Source: Shimia sp039969785 (GTDB taxonomy: Bacteria; Pseudomonadota; Alphaproteobacteria; Rhodobacterales; Rhodobacteraceae). From it: DNA of 64,000 bases. The notes below the pieces were generated by a model that did no database searches, was not told where the DNA came from, and saw only the letters and a list, made by a program, of their open reading frames with translations. The DNA lies in assembly GCF_039969785.1 (NCBI RefSeq), contig NZ_JBDVNC010000013.1:62001-126000 (forward strand), read 5' to 3'. Positions 42,245-50,358 of the stretch are shown one piece after another (the first letter of the stretch is position 1; every line of letters begins with the position of its first letter). Made by a program: the position numbers and the translations under genes.

Positions 42245-42351
42245 CACGCAGGTGTGACCTGTTGTCTTTTGGGTCATTTGCGGCGTGATGACGTCTTGCA
42301 ATTAGCGGCGCAATAATGTTGCGTGCAGGCGAGCAATCTCGGAGCTTTGGA

Positions 42352-42849
42352 ATGCGGACAGCGTTGTATCCCGGCACATTTGACCCAATCACTCTTGGGC
42401 ATGTTGATATTATCCGACGAGCCACTGTTTTGGTGGATCGGTTGGTGATCGGTGTGGCCATTAACCGGGACAAGGGCCCGCTTTTCTCACTGGAGGAGCG
42501 GGTGGCCATGATCGAGGCCGAATGCGCAAAGCTGTCAGAAGAGACCGACACAGAGATTACGGCACACCCGTTTGAGAACCTGCTGATCGATTGTGCGCAT
42601 GATGTCGGAGCACAGCTTATTGTGCGTGGATTGCGCGCGGTCACTGATTTTGAGTATGAGTATCAGATGGTTGGCATGAACCGCGCCTTGGATGCGAGCG
42701 TGGAAACTGTGTTTCTGATGGCGGATCTTCAGCATCAGGCAATTGCATCGAAACTGGTCAAAGAGATAGCCCGACTTGGGGGGGACGTGTCCAAATTTGT
42801 CACCCCTCCGGTCAATGACGCGCTCAAGGAGCGCCTGTCGGTCGGCTGA
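42352..42849 (+). CDS. coaD: Phosphopantetheine adenylyltransferase
   Basis: 165 aa from the ATG at 42352 (GGAG upstream). Penultimate step of CoA synthesis, joining 4'-phosphopantetheine with ATP. Nucleotidyltransferase motif TALYPGTFDPITLGHVDIIRRA with the (T/H)xGH signature; QLIVRGLRAVTDFEYEYQM; C-terminal ISSKLVKEI-like segment IASKLVKEIARLGGDVSKFVTPPV. A longer in-phase frame from 42316 is not supported by a ribosome binding site. Confidence 0.96.
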   Translation: MRTALYPGTFDPITLGHVDIIRRATVLVDRLVIGVAINRDKGPLFSLEERVAMIEAECAKLSEETDTEITAHPFENLLIDCAHDVGAQLIVRGLRAVTDFEYEYQMVGMNRALDASVETVFLMADLQHQAIASKLVKEIARLGGDVSKFVTPPVNDALKERLSVG

Positions 42850-43171
42850 CACATCGGGTTCGTGATCGCGCAGATATCTGATTGTTCTGTGGTGTGAGTG
42901 ATCGGCCCGGGTCTGTCTTTTGGTCATGTTCCGGGCGCGGCTTCGTTTTTGCATGGACTTGGCTGCCCAAAAGTTAACCATCTGAATTTTATGACAAACG
43001 CGGTTTCGGCATAACATCTGCAATGCGTCGGTATCGCGTCGGTGTAAGTGTGGCAGATTGGTCGGATTACGGCGTCGCGCGCCCGGCCGGGCAGGCAACG
43101 GCTGGAAGAGCCTTGCAAGGTCGCGCAGTGCGGGTCAGTTTGTGGTCAATGAGCGGACAGAGGGGCAGAAT
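42850..43171. other. Intergenic region before DUF808 gene, holds repeat element copy 2
   Basis: No clear conserved gene. A CtrA-like half-site GTTAACCAT lies at 42973-42981. A small open frame runs 43023-43175 (50 codons, MRRYRVGVSV... to ...GQRGRI) and its TGA overlaps the ATG of the DUF808 gene. Its composition (Ala, Gly, Arg) is unremarkable, so I do not call it a gene. Confidence 0.35.
43023..43046. repeat. Intergenic 11-bp direct-repeat element, copy 2
   Basis: CGTCGGTAT followed 11 bp later by CGTCGGTGT, preceded by GCAATG, as in copy 1 at 8661. Both copies read MRRY...VG if translated from the ATG. No other intergenic copy was seen in the window. Confidence 0.4.
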
Positions 43172-44140
43172 ATGAGCGGTTTGCTGGCATTGCTGGATGA
43201 CGTGGCAGGGATTGCCAAAGTGGCGGCGGCGTCGATTGACGATGTGGCGGTCGGCGCGGCCAAGGCCAGCGCCAAGGCCGCCGGCGCGGTGATCGATGAC
43301 GCGGCGGTGACGCCAAAATACGTGCATGGTTTTGAGGCCAAACGTGAACTGCCGATTATCTGGAAGATTGCCAAAGGCTCGATCAAGAACAAACTGATTA
43401 TTCTGCTGCCAGCCGCGTTGCTGCTTGCGAACTTTGCACCGTGGTTGATTTCGCCCTTATTGATGTTGGGTGGCGCTTATCTGTGTTTCGAGGGTGCCGA
43501 GAAAATCTATCATGTGCTGTTCCCGCATGGCCCACAGCACGAGATCGACAGCGAGGAACAGGGCGACCCTGCGCATCTGGAAGAGAAAAAGGCGGCGGGG
43601 GCGATCAAGACCGATTTTATTCTGTCAGCAGAGATTATGACAATTATCCTGTCGGGTATTCCTGATACCAATTTCTGGATGGAAGCGGCGACATTGGCGG
43701 TGGCTGGTGTAGGGATCACGGTTGCGGTCTATGGCTCTGTTGCGCTGATCGTCAAGATGGATGATGTCGGATTGGCGATGTATGCCAATGGTGATCTGTC
43801 GCTAACCCGTTTCATCGGGCGCGGTCTTGTGCGCGGGATGCCATATTTTATGAAATTTCTGACAATTGTCGGAACTGCTGCGATGCTGTGGGTCGGTGGT
43901 TCGATTGTCATTCACGGTATGGAAGAGCTGGGTTTTGGCTGGCTAGGCCATCTTATTCACGACTGGGCCGCGATTGCGGGCCATATGGTGCCCGAAGCGT
44001 GGGTTGGGTTTGTGGAATGGACCGCCAAAGCCGCTATGGACGGAGTGTTTGGCGTGGCTCTGGGGCTGTGTCTGATCCCGGTGGCAACCGGGGTGATCGG
44101 CCCGTTGTTAGGTTTGTTTAGCAAGGATGACGCACAATAA
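43172..44140 (+). CDS. DUF808 (YedI-like) membrane protein
   Basis: 322 aa from the ATG at 43172. DUF808 hallmarks: MSGLLALLDDVAGIAKVAAASIDDVAVGAAKASAKAAGAVIDDAAVTPKYVHG, ELPIIWKIAKGSIKNKLIILLPAALLL, GGAYLCFEGAEKI, IKTDFILSAEIMTIILSGI and KMDDVGLAMY, with about six to seven membrane helices. Unknown function; E. coli YedI is the reference. The two small genes downstream (DUF3302, HlyD-like) follow on the same strand after 49 bases. Confidence 0.9.
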   Translation: MSGLLALLDDVAGIAKVAAASIDDVAVGAAKASAKAAGAVIDDAAVTPKYVHGFEAKRELPIIWKIAKGSIKNKLIILLPAALLLANFAPWLISPLLMLGGAYLCFEGAEKIYHVLFPHGPQHEIDSEEQGDPAHLEEKKAAGAIKTDFILSAEIMTIILSGIPDTNFWMEAATLAVAGVGITVAVYGSVALIVKMDDVGLAMYANGDLSLTRFIGRGLVRGMPYFMKFLTIVGTAAMLWVGGSIVIHGMEELGFGWLGHLIHDWAAIAGHMVPEAWVGFVEWTAKAAMDGVFGVALGLCLIPVATGVIGPLLGLFSKDDAQ

Positions 44141-44189
44141 GTATATTTTCAGAGTGCGCGGCGTATTTTAGCAAGAAGAGGGGAGTGAC

Positions 44190-44447
44190 ATGAGTGGGTT
44201 GGATATTTTCGCCTGGGTTGTACTGATCGTTTTGATCTTTACCGTGATTGGTATCTTTGTGTTTCTGGCGATGTTGCCGGGGCGGATTGCAAAAGGCCGC
44301 AATCATCCTCAATCCGAAGCTGTGAACGTCGCAGGCTGGCTTGGCGCGCTTGCGTTAGGCGTTTTTTGGCCTTTGGCGTTGGTGTGGGCTTTCTATGTGT
44401 ACCCGGGGCAGAAGCTTGCGATTGAGCCAGAGGGGAATGCAGCATGA
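44190..44447 (+). CDS. DUF3302 inner-membrane protein (YibI-like)
   Basis: 85 aa with two membrane helices (FAWVVLIVLIFTVIGIFVFLAMLPG and VAGWLGALALGVFWPLALVWAFYVY). PGRIAKGRNHPQSEAVNVAGWLG between the helices is typical of DUF3302. In E. coli the homologue yibI sits next to the HlyD-like yibH, and here the downstream HlyD-like gene overlaps by four bases (ATGA), so the two most likely form one membrane complex. Confidence 0.86.
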   Translation: MSGLDIFAWVVLIVLIFTVIGIFVFLAMLPGRIAKGRNHPQSEAVNVAGWLGALALGVFWPLALVWAFYVYPGQKLAIEPEGNAA

Positions 44448-45571
44448 TCATTTTTCTCGCGCTTATTTATGTCGCAGTTTTGTATGTATTGATCAGGGCA
44501 AAGATATTACCCGATAGCAAAGTAACATGGGCCAGCACTGGGGTCTGGATCGTGTTGTTGCTAATTTTCCTATTTATTCCAATGCAATGGGGGGCGCCGT
44601 CGGGCCCGGCGCGGGTTTTGACACGGGTTGTACAAGTGGTGCCGAATGTATCCGGGCAGGTGATTGAGATCGCGGCGGAACCGAATGTGCCAATGCAACA
44701 GGGCGATGTATTGTTTCGCATCGACCCGGTGCCGTTTCAACAGGCTGTTGATATTGCGCAAGCTACGCTGGTGCAAACACAAGCGCGCGCGAAACAGGAT
44801 CAGGATTCTTTGAAGACGGCCGAAGCCGGGTTGCGTCAGGCCGTTGCACAAGTGACGCTGGCGCAGTCGCGGTTTGACGACGACCAAAAGCTGGTGGATA
44901 GCGGCGTCTATTCCGAAAACCGTCTGGAGCGGCGTCAGAGCGATCTGGATCAGGCGCAGGCTGGTGTCGAATCGGCAGAGGCGTCGGTTCGGTTGGCGGA
45001 AACGGAATTGGGTGCGGTGATGCCTGACGGTAAGATTGCAAAGGTTGCCGAAGCGGAATCTCGGTTGGAACAAGCGGAATGGGACTTGGAGCAGACTGTC
45101 GTGCGTGCTCCGGGCGATGGGTATGCGACCAATATGGCGCTTGCTGTGGGGCAAAGGGTGGTCAACCTGCCATTGGCGCCATCCATGGCGTTTGTCGATA
45201 CGTCAGAGTCCACCGCAGTTGCACAGATTCACCAGATTTACCTTCGCCATATTGAACCAGGTCAACAAGTTGAAATTGCAATGAAAACACGACCTGGTGA
45301 ATTGATAATGGCGACAGTGGATCAGCTGGTTCCGGCAGTTTCAGGTGGGCAGGCACAAGTCTCAGGCGCAATTGCGGGATCGCAACAATATGGCGCGGAA
45401 CCGTTTATGGTTCGGCTAACGCCAGTGCATCCTGAGGACACCGCGTTTCTAAGGCCCGGCGCTGTGGGAACGGTTGCGATCTATACCGAAAGCGCGGGTG
45501 CGACCCATATTATTCGCAAGGTGATGATGCGCATGTCGGCCATTCTGAACTACCTCAATCCTGCTCTGTAA
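44444..45571 (+). CDS. HlyD-family membrane fusion protein (YibH-like)
   Basis: 375 aa. An N-terminal membrane region (MIIFLALIYVAVLYVLIRAKILP, then GVWIVLLLIFLFIPMQWG) is followed by the first half-lipoyl segment (VVPNVSGQVIEIAAEPNVPMQQGDVLFRIDPVPFQQAVDIAQATL), a helical hairpin (about 100-190, Gln/Ala-rich), the second half-lipoyl (VRAPGDGYATNMALAVGQRVV) and a beta-barrel domain. It would link an inner-membrane partner to the envelope. No MFS or ABC exporter gene is adjacent. The DUF3302 protein may be the partner. Confidence 0.88.
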   Translation: MIIFLALIYVAVLYVLIRAKILPDSKVTWASTGVWIVLLLIFLFIPMQWGAPSGPARVLTRVVQVVPNVSGQVIEIAAEPNVPMQQGDVLFRIDPVPFQQAVDIAQATLVQTQARAKQDQDSLKTAEAGLRQAVAQVTLAQSRFDDDQKLVDSGVYSENRLERRQSDLDQAQAGVESAEASVRLAETELGAVMPDGKIAKVAEAESRLEQAEWDLEQTVVRAPGDGYATNMALAVGQRVVNLPLAPSMAFVDTSESTAVAQIHQIYLRHIEPGQQVEIAMKTRPGELIMATVDQLVPAVSGGQAQVSGAIAGSQQYGAEPFMVRLTPVHPEDTAFLRPGAVGTVAIYTESAGATHIIRKVMMRMSAILNYLNPAL

Positions 45572-45599
45572 TCGTGTGACCGCATGAACAGGCAAAGAA

Positions 45600-45632
45600 A
45601 AAGGGGCGTCCGATTGGGCGCCCCTTGAATTT
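45600..45632 (-). terminator. Intrinsic terminator after tkt
   Basis: Minus-strand stem AAGGGGCG...CGCCCCTT followed by TTTC, about 20 bases past the tkt stop codon. It also lies after the HlyD-like stop, so it may serve both convergent genes. Confidence 0.8.
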
Positions 45633-45650
45633 TTAAGTGGTTCGGTTTGC

Positions 45651-47669
45651 TCAGAGCAGGGCCTTGACCTTGTCCGCCACGTTTTGTGCGGTGATGCCGA
45701 ATTTTTCGAACAATTCACCAGCAGGGGCAGAAGCGCCAAAGCGGTCCATGCCGACAAAGTCGGATTTTCCGGGCTTGGCGCGTTCGCCCAACAGCCACTG
45801 ATCCCAGCCCTGACGTACTGCCGCTTCGATACCGACGCGCACGGCGGACCCTGCGGGCAACACCTTGCGGCGATAGGTTTCGTCCTGTTCTGCAAACAGT
45901 TCCATGCAAGGCATAGAAACCACACGTGTGCCGATGCCTTCGGCCTCAAGCAAGGCTTTGGCGTCCATCGCGAGGGACACTTCGGACCCGGTGGCGATCA
46001 GGATGGCCTGACGTTTGGCGTCTGCCTCGGCCAGTACATAGGCGCCTTTTGTGGTTAGGTTGGCCAGTTTGTGGTCGGTGCGCACAGTTGGCAGGTTCTG
46101 ACGGGTCAGCGCCAGAACAGAGGGTGTTTCCTTGGCCGTTAGCGCGATTTCCCATGCCTCGGCCGTTTCCACGGTGTCCGCAGGACGGAACACATAGGTG
46201 TTGGGGGTCGCGCGGCAAATCGCCAGATGTTCCACAGGCTGGTGCGTCGGGCCGTCTTCGCCAACACCAATCGAGTCGTGGGTCATCACAAACACAGTTG
46301 GAATTTTAGAAAGTGCCGCCAGACGCATAGCCGGACGGGCATAGTCGGTGAAGCAGAAGAACGTTCCGCCATAGGGACGTATGCCGCCATGCAGCGCCAT
46401 GCCGTTCATCGCAGATGCCATACCGTGTTCGCGGATACCCCAATAGATATATCGGCCCTTGCGGTTATCGGTATCAAACACGCCCATATCGTTGGTTTTG
46501 GTATTGTTCGACCCGGTGAGATCTGCAGAGCCACCAACGGTTTCCGGCATAACCGGGTTGATCGCAGCCAGTGTCATTTCCGACGACTTGCGTGTGGCAA
46601 TCGAGGGCTGGTCTTCTGAAATCTGCTTTTTCAGAGCTTTGACAACCGCCGAAAGCTTTTTAGGAGCGTCCAGCGCATAGGCGCGGTTGAACCGGTCCTG
46701 TTTTTGCTTGGAAGCCTCGGCAAAACGACCTTCCCATGCTTCGCGATCGGCGGCACCGCGTGCCCCGATGGCTTCCCATTGCGCTTTGACATCGGCAGGA
46801 ACGTCAAATGCACCACCGGGCCAGCCGTAAGCCGCCTTGGCCGCGGCCAGTTGATCGGCGTCCGTCAGTGCGCCGTGACCCTTGGAGGTGTCCTGAGCCG
46901 CATGGCCGATGGCGATATGCGTTTTGCAGGCGATCATCGAAGGTTTTTTGGTCTTCTTGGCAGCTTCAATCGCGGCGTCGATGGCCTCGGGGTCGTGGCC
47001 ATCGATTTCCTGAACATGCCAGCCGGACGCTTTGAAGCGTTTGACCTGATCGGTGCGGTCAGACAGCTCGACCGTGCCATCGATGGTGATGTTGTTGTTG
47101 TCCCAGAACACGATGAGATTGCCCAGGGCATGACGCCCGGCAAGCCCGATGGCTTCCTGGCTGATGCCTTCCATCAGGCAGCCGTCGCCTGCGATGGCAT
47201 AGGTGTAGTGATCCACGATCTTGCGGCCATACTGGGCGCGCTGCATCTCTTCTGCCATGGCGAAGCCAACGGCGTTGGCGATGCCCTGACCCAGAGGTCC
47301 GGTGGTGGTTTCGACGGCGTCGATCAGAAAATTCTCGGGATGGCCCGCGGTCAGCGCGCCCATCTGGCGGAAATTCTTAACCTGATCCAGCGTGACCTGC
47401 TTGTCGCCCATCAGATAGAGCAGCGAATAGATCAGCATGGAGCCGTGACCAGCTGAAAGAATAAAGCGGTCGCGGTCGGGCCAGCCTGGGTTGGCCACAT
47501 CAAATTTCATGTGCTTGCCAAACAGCACAGTTGCCACATCGGCCATGCCCATGGGCATGCCGGAGTGTCCGGATTTGGCAGCGGCAACCGCGTCCAGCGT
47601 CAGGGCGCGGATGGCTGTGGCCTTCATCCAATGATTGGGGTTGTTTTCACGGAGCGCAGCGATGTCCAC
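45651..47669 (-). CDS. tkt: Transketolase
   Basis: 672 aa starting with GTG at 47669 (MDIAALRENNPNHWMKATAIRALTLDAV), preceded by AAGGAA. It moves two-carbon units between sugar phosphates using thiamine diphosphate. AKSGHSGMPMGMADVATVLF; TTTGPLGQGIANAVGFAMAE; ThDP motif GDGCLMEGISQEAIGLAGRHALGNLIVFWDNNNIT; pyrimidine domain GIREHGMASAMNGMALHGGIRPYGGTFFCFTDYARPA, THDSIGVGEDGPTHQPVEHLA; C-terminal region to VKALL. No ATG fits the family's N-terminus, so the GTG start is firm. gapA, often downstream in relatives, is absent. Confidence 0.96.
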   Translation of the reverse strand: MDIAALRENNPNHWMKATAIRALTLDAVAAAKSGHSGMPMGMADVATVLFGKHMKFDVANPGWPDRDRFILSAGHGSMLIYSLLYLMGDKQVTLDQVKNFRQMGALTAGHPENFLIDAVETTTGPLGQGIANAVGFAMAEEMQRAQYGRKIVDHYTYAIAGDGCLMEGISQEAIGLAGRHALGNLIVFWDNNNITIDGTVELSDRTDQVKRFKASGWHVQEIDGHDPEAIDAAIEAAKKTKKPSMIACKTHIAIGHAAQDTSKGHGALTDADQLAAAKAAYGWPGGAFDVPADVKAQWEAIGARGAADREAWEGRFAEASKQKQDRFNRAYALDAPKKLSAVVKALKKQISEDQPSIATRKSSEMTLAAINPVMPETVGGSADLTGSNNTKTNDMGVFDTDNRKGRYIYWGIREHGMASAMNGMALHGGIRPYGGTFFCFTDYARPAMRLAALSKIPTVFVMTHDSIGVGEDGPTHQPVEHLAICRATPNTYVFRPADTVETAEAWEIALTAKETPSVLALTRQNLPTVRTDHKLANLTTKGAYVLAEADAKRQAILIATGSEVSLAMDAKALLEAEGIGTRVVSMPCMELFAEQDETYRRKVLPAGSAVRVGIEAAVRQGWDQWLLGERAKPGKSDFVGMDRFGASAPAGELFEKFGITAQNVADKVKALL

Positions 47670-47890
47670 TGGGTTCGTTCCTTTACTTGGAAAAACGGGT
47701 CGGATGCTCAATAACACCCATGGATTAAAGTGCAAGCCACGAGGCAATATGGCTGTGTATATGGGGGCGCAATTTCCCGGCCCATTGGCTAATATCGGGA
47801 AAAGCCTGACAGGAGCCGATTCGCGGCGCATTTGCGATGGGACGCAAAATGTGCGTATCCGGCACCAAAAAGAATGAAGGACGAGGCAAA

Positions 47891-48646
47891 ATGAGTGAAA
47901 TCAGCGATCTTGAAAACAGGATCAGTGCTGCGATGGACCGGATCGGTCGCGGGCTGGAAACAGTTGCCAATGCCCCGGTTTCCGGAGGCGAGGCTGGTGA
48001 AGACGCGGAACGGCTGGAACGGGCGCTGGAAGATGAAAAGCTGGCAGGTGCCCAGCTAGAGGAGCGCGTGCGCGCGTTGTCCGAGCGTGTTGAAACGCTG
48101 GAAACAGAATTAAGCAGCGCCAATGCCGCAACTGAGGCGGCGCAAGGTGCGCTGGCCGAGGTCGAAGCCGCGCGTGATGCAGCCCAGAGTGCACAGGCCG
48201 AAGCCGAAACCCAGCGCGACGCAGCCGAAACCCAGCGCGAAGCGGCGGAAGCCCAGCGTGATGCGGCTGAAAGCGCCAAAGCGGACGCGGAAAGCGGATT
48301 GGCAGCGGCACAGAGTGCGGCGGCTGAAGTGGTGCCTGCAGCGTCGGATGCCGATATTGCCGCCAGCCGAGTTGCAATGGATGAGCTGACGCAGCGACTG
48401 CGCCGGATGCGCCGGTTGAGCCGCAACATTCGTGAGAACAATCAAAAGCTGCGCGAGGCCGCTGAAAAAGGCGTGACCGACCCAGCCTTAATCAATGCGT
48501 CGCTGCGCAGTGAGCTGGAAACCGTGAATGCTTTGCGTGAAACCGACGCATTGGAAACGGACGCCATTCTTTCAGGATTGCGCCCAATGCTGGTCGGGCA
48601 GGCGGCGCCGACATCCGAAGATGCCAATCCGATGGGAGATGCATAA
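47891..48646 (+). CDS. Coiled-coil protein upstream of zapA
   Basis: 251 aa from the ATG at 47891. Almost entirely helical coiled coil: LERALEDEKLAGAQLEERVRALSERVETLETELSSANAATEAAQG, then a regular run of near-identical units (QRDAAETQREAAEAQRDAA) at about residues 105-130, and a basic segment LTQRLRRMRRLSRNIRENNQKL. No membrane segment or signal peptide. I do not recognise a named family. Its stop overlaps the zapA start by one base (TAATG), so it is probably a cytoplasmic division-related partner of ZapA. Confidence 0.82.
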   Translation: MSEISDLENRISAAMDRIGRGLETVANAPVSGGEAGEDAERLERALEDEKLAGAQLEERVRALSERVETLETELSSANAATEAAQGALAEVEAARDAAQSAQAEAETQRDAAETQREAAEAQRDAAESAKADAESGLAAAQSAAAEVVPAASDADIAASRVAMDELTQRLRRMRRLSRNIRENNQKLREAAEKGVTDPALINASLRSELETVNALRETDALETDAILSGLRPMLVGQAAPTSEDANPMGDA

Positions 48647-49041
48647 TGCCAGAAGTCGAAATTGAAATCGGTGGCCGCGTGTTTGAAGTGGCTTGTCAGG
48701 ATGGCGAACAGCATTTTCTTCAGTCCGCGGCGCGGATGCTGGATGATGAGGCCAAAGTGCTGGCCGCTCAGACCGGGCGCATTCCCGAAGCACGTATGTT
48801 GCTGATGGCCGGGTTGATGCTGGCTGACAAAACTGCGGGTGCCGAGGATAAGCTGCGCGAAGTTGAAGCAAAGCTGGTGGCGCAGGAAAGAGAGCTGGAG
48901 GCGCTGCGCAATGCGCCCGCCCCGGAGCCTCAGAAAATCGAAGTGCCGACCATTCCCACCGAGGTACACGAGACTTTGGCCGAACTGGCCGCGCGCGCCG
49001 AGGCATTGGCGGCTGAGGTTGAGGAAAAAATCGCCGGGTGA
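48646..49041 (+). CDS. zapA: Cell division protein ZapA
   Basis: 131 aa. Typical ZapA N-terminal beta region (EVEIEIGGRVFEVACQDGEQHFLQSAARMLDDEAKVLAAQTGRIPEARMLLMAGLMLADK) followed by a long C-terminal coiled coil (LREVEAKLVAQERELEALRN and AELAARAEALAAEVEEKI). ZapA crosslinks FtsZ filaments at the division site. It is translationally coupled to the upstream coiled-coil gene, and a strong terminator follows. Confidence 0.92.
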   Translation: MPEVEIEIGGRVFEVACQDGEQHFLQSAARMLDDEAKVLAAQTGRIPEARMLLMAGLMLADKTAGAEDKLREVEAKLVAQERELEALRNAPAPEPQKIEVPTIPTEVHETLAELAARAEALAAEVEEKIAG

Positions 49042-49062
49042 ACTATGCCGGGTCAAGATGTG

Positions 49063-49091
49063 AAACCGGGCCCCGTGGGCCCGGTTTTTTT
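49063..49091 (+). terminator. Intrinsic terminator after zapA
   Basis: AAACCGGGCCC-CGT-GGGCCCGGTTT followed by a T-run, about 20 bases after the zapA stop. Confidence 0.92.
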
Positions 49092-49165
49092 GTGCGTTGT
49101 GCGACGGAAGTCGCGGCGTCCTGCGTTATATTCCTGAAGCGAGATGTTTTATCAAGGAGTTGACC

Positions 49166-49699
49166 ATGACCGGAGTGGGTACAGCGTATGACCGTGTTTC
49201 ACGGATCAATCATTGGGTTGTTGCATTATTGATGATCGGGATGCTGATCCTGGGGATCTATGTCTTTAAGGTATTGCCGCGCGGGCCCGACAAAGGTGCG
49301 CTGATTGGATTGCACAAGTCGATTGGCTTACTGGTTCTGGTGCTGGGATCGTGGCGCGTGGCGTGGCGGTTGAAACAGGGGTTTCTGGCGGCTTTGCACA
49401 GCGGTTGGCAGGAAAAGCTGGCGAACCTGGTGCATTGGGTTTTGTTGGCGGGCATTGTTGTGATGCCGTTGTCTGGACTGGCAGGCAGTTATTTTGGCGG
49501 GCGGGCGACCGGGTTTTTCGGCCTGTTTACCATTCCGGCCGGGCCAAAGATCGGGTGGATCGACTCGCTGGCGCATGGCGTGCATGGCGCGTTTGCTATG
49601 ATAATGATCGCGGCCATACTGTTGCATGTGTTGGGCGCGCTGAAACACGCGCTGATCGATCGGGACGCCACAAAGGCGCGCATGACGGGACGGGGGTGA
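49166..49699 (+). CDS. Cytochrome b561
   Basis: 177 aa from the ATG at 49166 (AAGGAG upstream). Four membrane helices with the haem-ligand histidines: RINHWVVALLMIGMLILGIYVFK, ALIGLHKSIGLLVLVLGSWRVAWRL, LANLVHWVLLAGIVVMPLSGLAGSYFGG and LAHGVHGAFAMIMIAAILLHVLGALKHALIDRD. This is the bacterial b561 (CybB-like) family, diheme membrane electron carriers that oxidise quinol-type donors or scavenge superoxide in E. coli. Stand-alone gene. Confidence 0.92.
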   Translation: MTGVGTAYDRVSRINHWVVALLMIGMLILGIYVFKVLPRGPDKGALIGLHKSIGLLVLVLGSWRVAWRLKQGFLAALHSGWQEKLANLVHWVLLAGIVVMPLSGLAGSYFGGRATGFFGLFTIPAGPKIGWIDSLAHGVHGAFAMIMIAAILLHVLGALKHALIDRDATKARMTGRG

Positions 49700-49710
49700 T
49701 CGTTTAAACA

Positions 49711-49738
49711 GCAAAGCCCCGGAGGATATCCGGGGCTT
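49711..49738. terminator. Terminator between cytochrome b561 and grxD
   Basis: Arms CAAAGCCCCGG and CCGGGGCTTTG, with short T-rich flanks on both strands. It suits both convergent genes. Confidence 0.75.
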
Positions 49739-49765
49739 TGAGATTTAACATCCCGGTGGGATGGA

Positions 49766-50128
49766 TCAGGCGTTGGATTCGCGAATGCGATCTGCGGCTT
49801 CTTTGTCAAAACCGACGCCGTTGTCTTCGAGCAGCGTATCAAGTTCGCCTGACAGCGTCATTTCGGTGATGATGTCACAGCCACCGACAAATTCGCCTTT
49901 GACATAGAGCTGGGGAATAGTGGGCCAGTCGGAATAGTCTTTGATGCCCTGACGAATTTCATCGTCGGCCAGCACATTCACGTCCGAGAAATCGATGCCC
50001 ATATAGTTCAGGACGCCGGCCACACGGCTGGAAAAGCCGCACTGGGGCATGTCCTTGGTGCCTTTCATATACAGCACCACATCGTTGGCTTTGATGATCT
50101 CATCGATCCGGGTTTTTGCGTCGCTCAT
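49766..50128 (-). CDS. grxD: Monothiol glutaredoxin (Grx4 type)
   Basis: 120 aa. CGFS active site at Cys30 (KDMPQCGFSSRVAGVLN), preceded by the GSH-binding VVLYMKGTK and followed by WPTIPQLYVKGEFVGGCDIITEM with the cis-Pro. CGFS glutaredoxins carry [2Fe-2S] clusters bridged by glutathione and form complexes with BolA. Here the bolA gene is two genes upstream on the same strand, with a small membrane-protein gene between. The grxD start is three bases after that gene's stop. Confidence 0.95.
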   Translation of the reverse strand: MSDAKTRIDEIIKANDVVLYMKGTKDMPQCGFSSRVAGVLNYMGIDFSDVNVLADDEIRQGIKDYSDWPTIPQLYVKGEFVGGCDIITEMTLSGELDTLLEDNGVGFDKEAADRIRESNA

Positions 50129-50130
50129 TG

Positions 50131-50358
50131 TCAGCTGTTCCTTTCAGGGACGCGCCCTCTCTGGCGCTCTTCGTCCTCCAGTATGTCCTGAAGGAGCGAT
50201 GTGTCGGTTGCTACTTGTCCCGGTGCCCGGCTAGAGACCCTTTTGGGTTTGCTGTGGGCAAGGGGGCGTGTGTTCTGGCCTTTGACATAGGCTTCCACTA
50301 TGGCGGCGGCAACCACCAACAGGATTAATACACCTACAATCAAAAGCGCGGTGTTCAT
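50131..50358 (-). CDS. Small membrane protein between bolA and grxD
   Basis: 75 aa. One N-terminal membrane helix (ALLIVGVLILLVVAAAIVEAYVKG) and a charged cytoplasmic tail (SLLQDILEDEERQRGRVPERN). Its ATG overlaps the bolA TGA by one base (TGATG) and it ends three bases before grxD, so the three genes are one translationally coupled unit. No known family. The context suggests a membrane anchor or partner for the BolA-Grx [2Fe-2S] complex, which is inference. Confidence 0.78.
   Translation of the reverse strand: MNTALLIVGVLILLVVAAAIVEAYVKGQNTRPLAHSKPKRVSSRAPGQVATDTSLLQDILEDEERQRGRVPERNS

Noticed and set aside
42973..42981. CtrA-like half-site GTTAACCAT
   Set aside because: Only one half of the TTAA-N7-TTAA motif is present; chance is sufficient.
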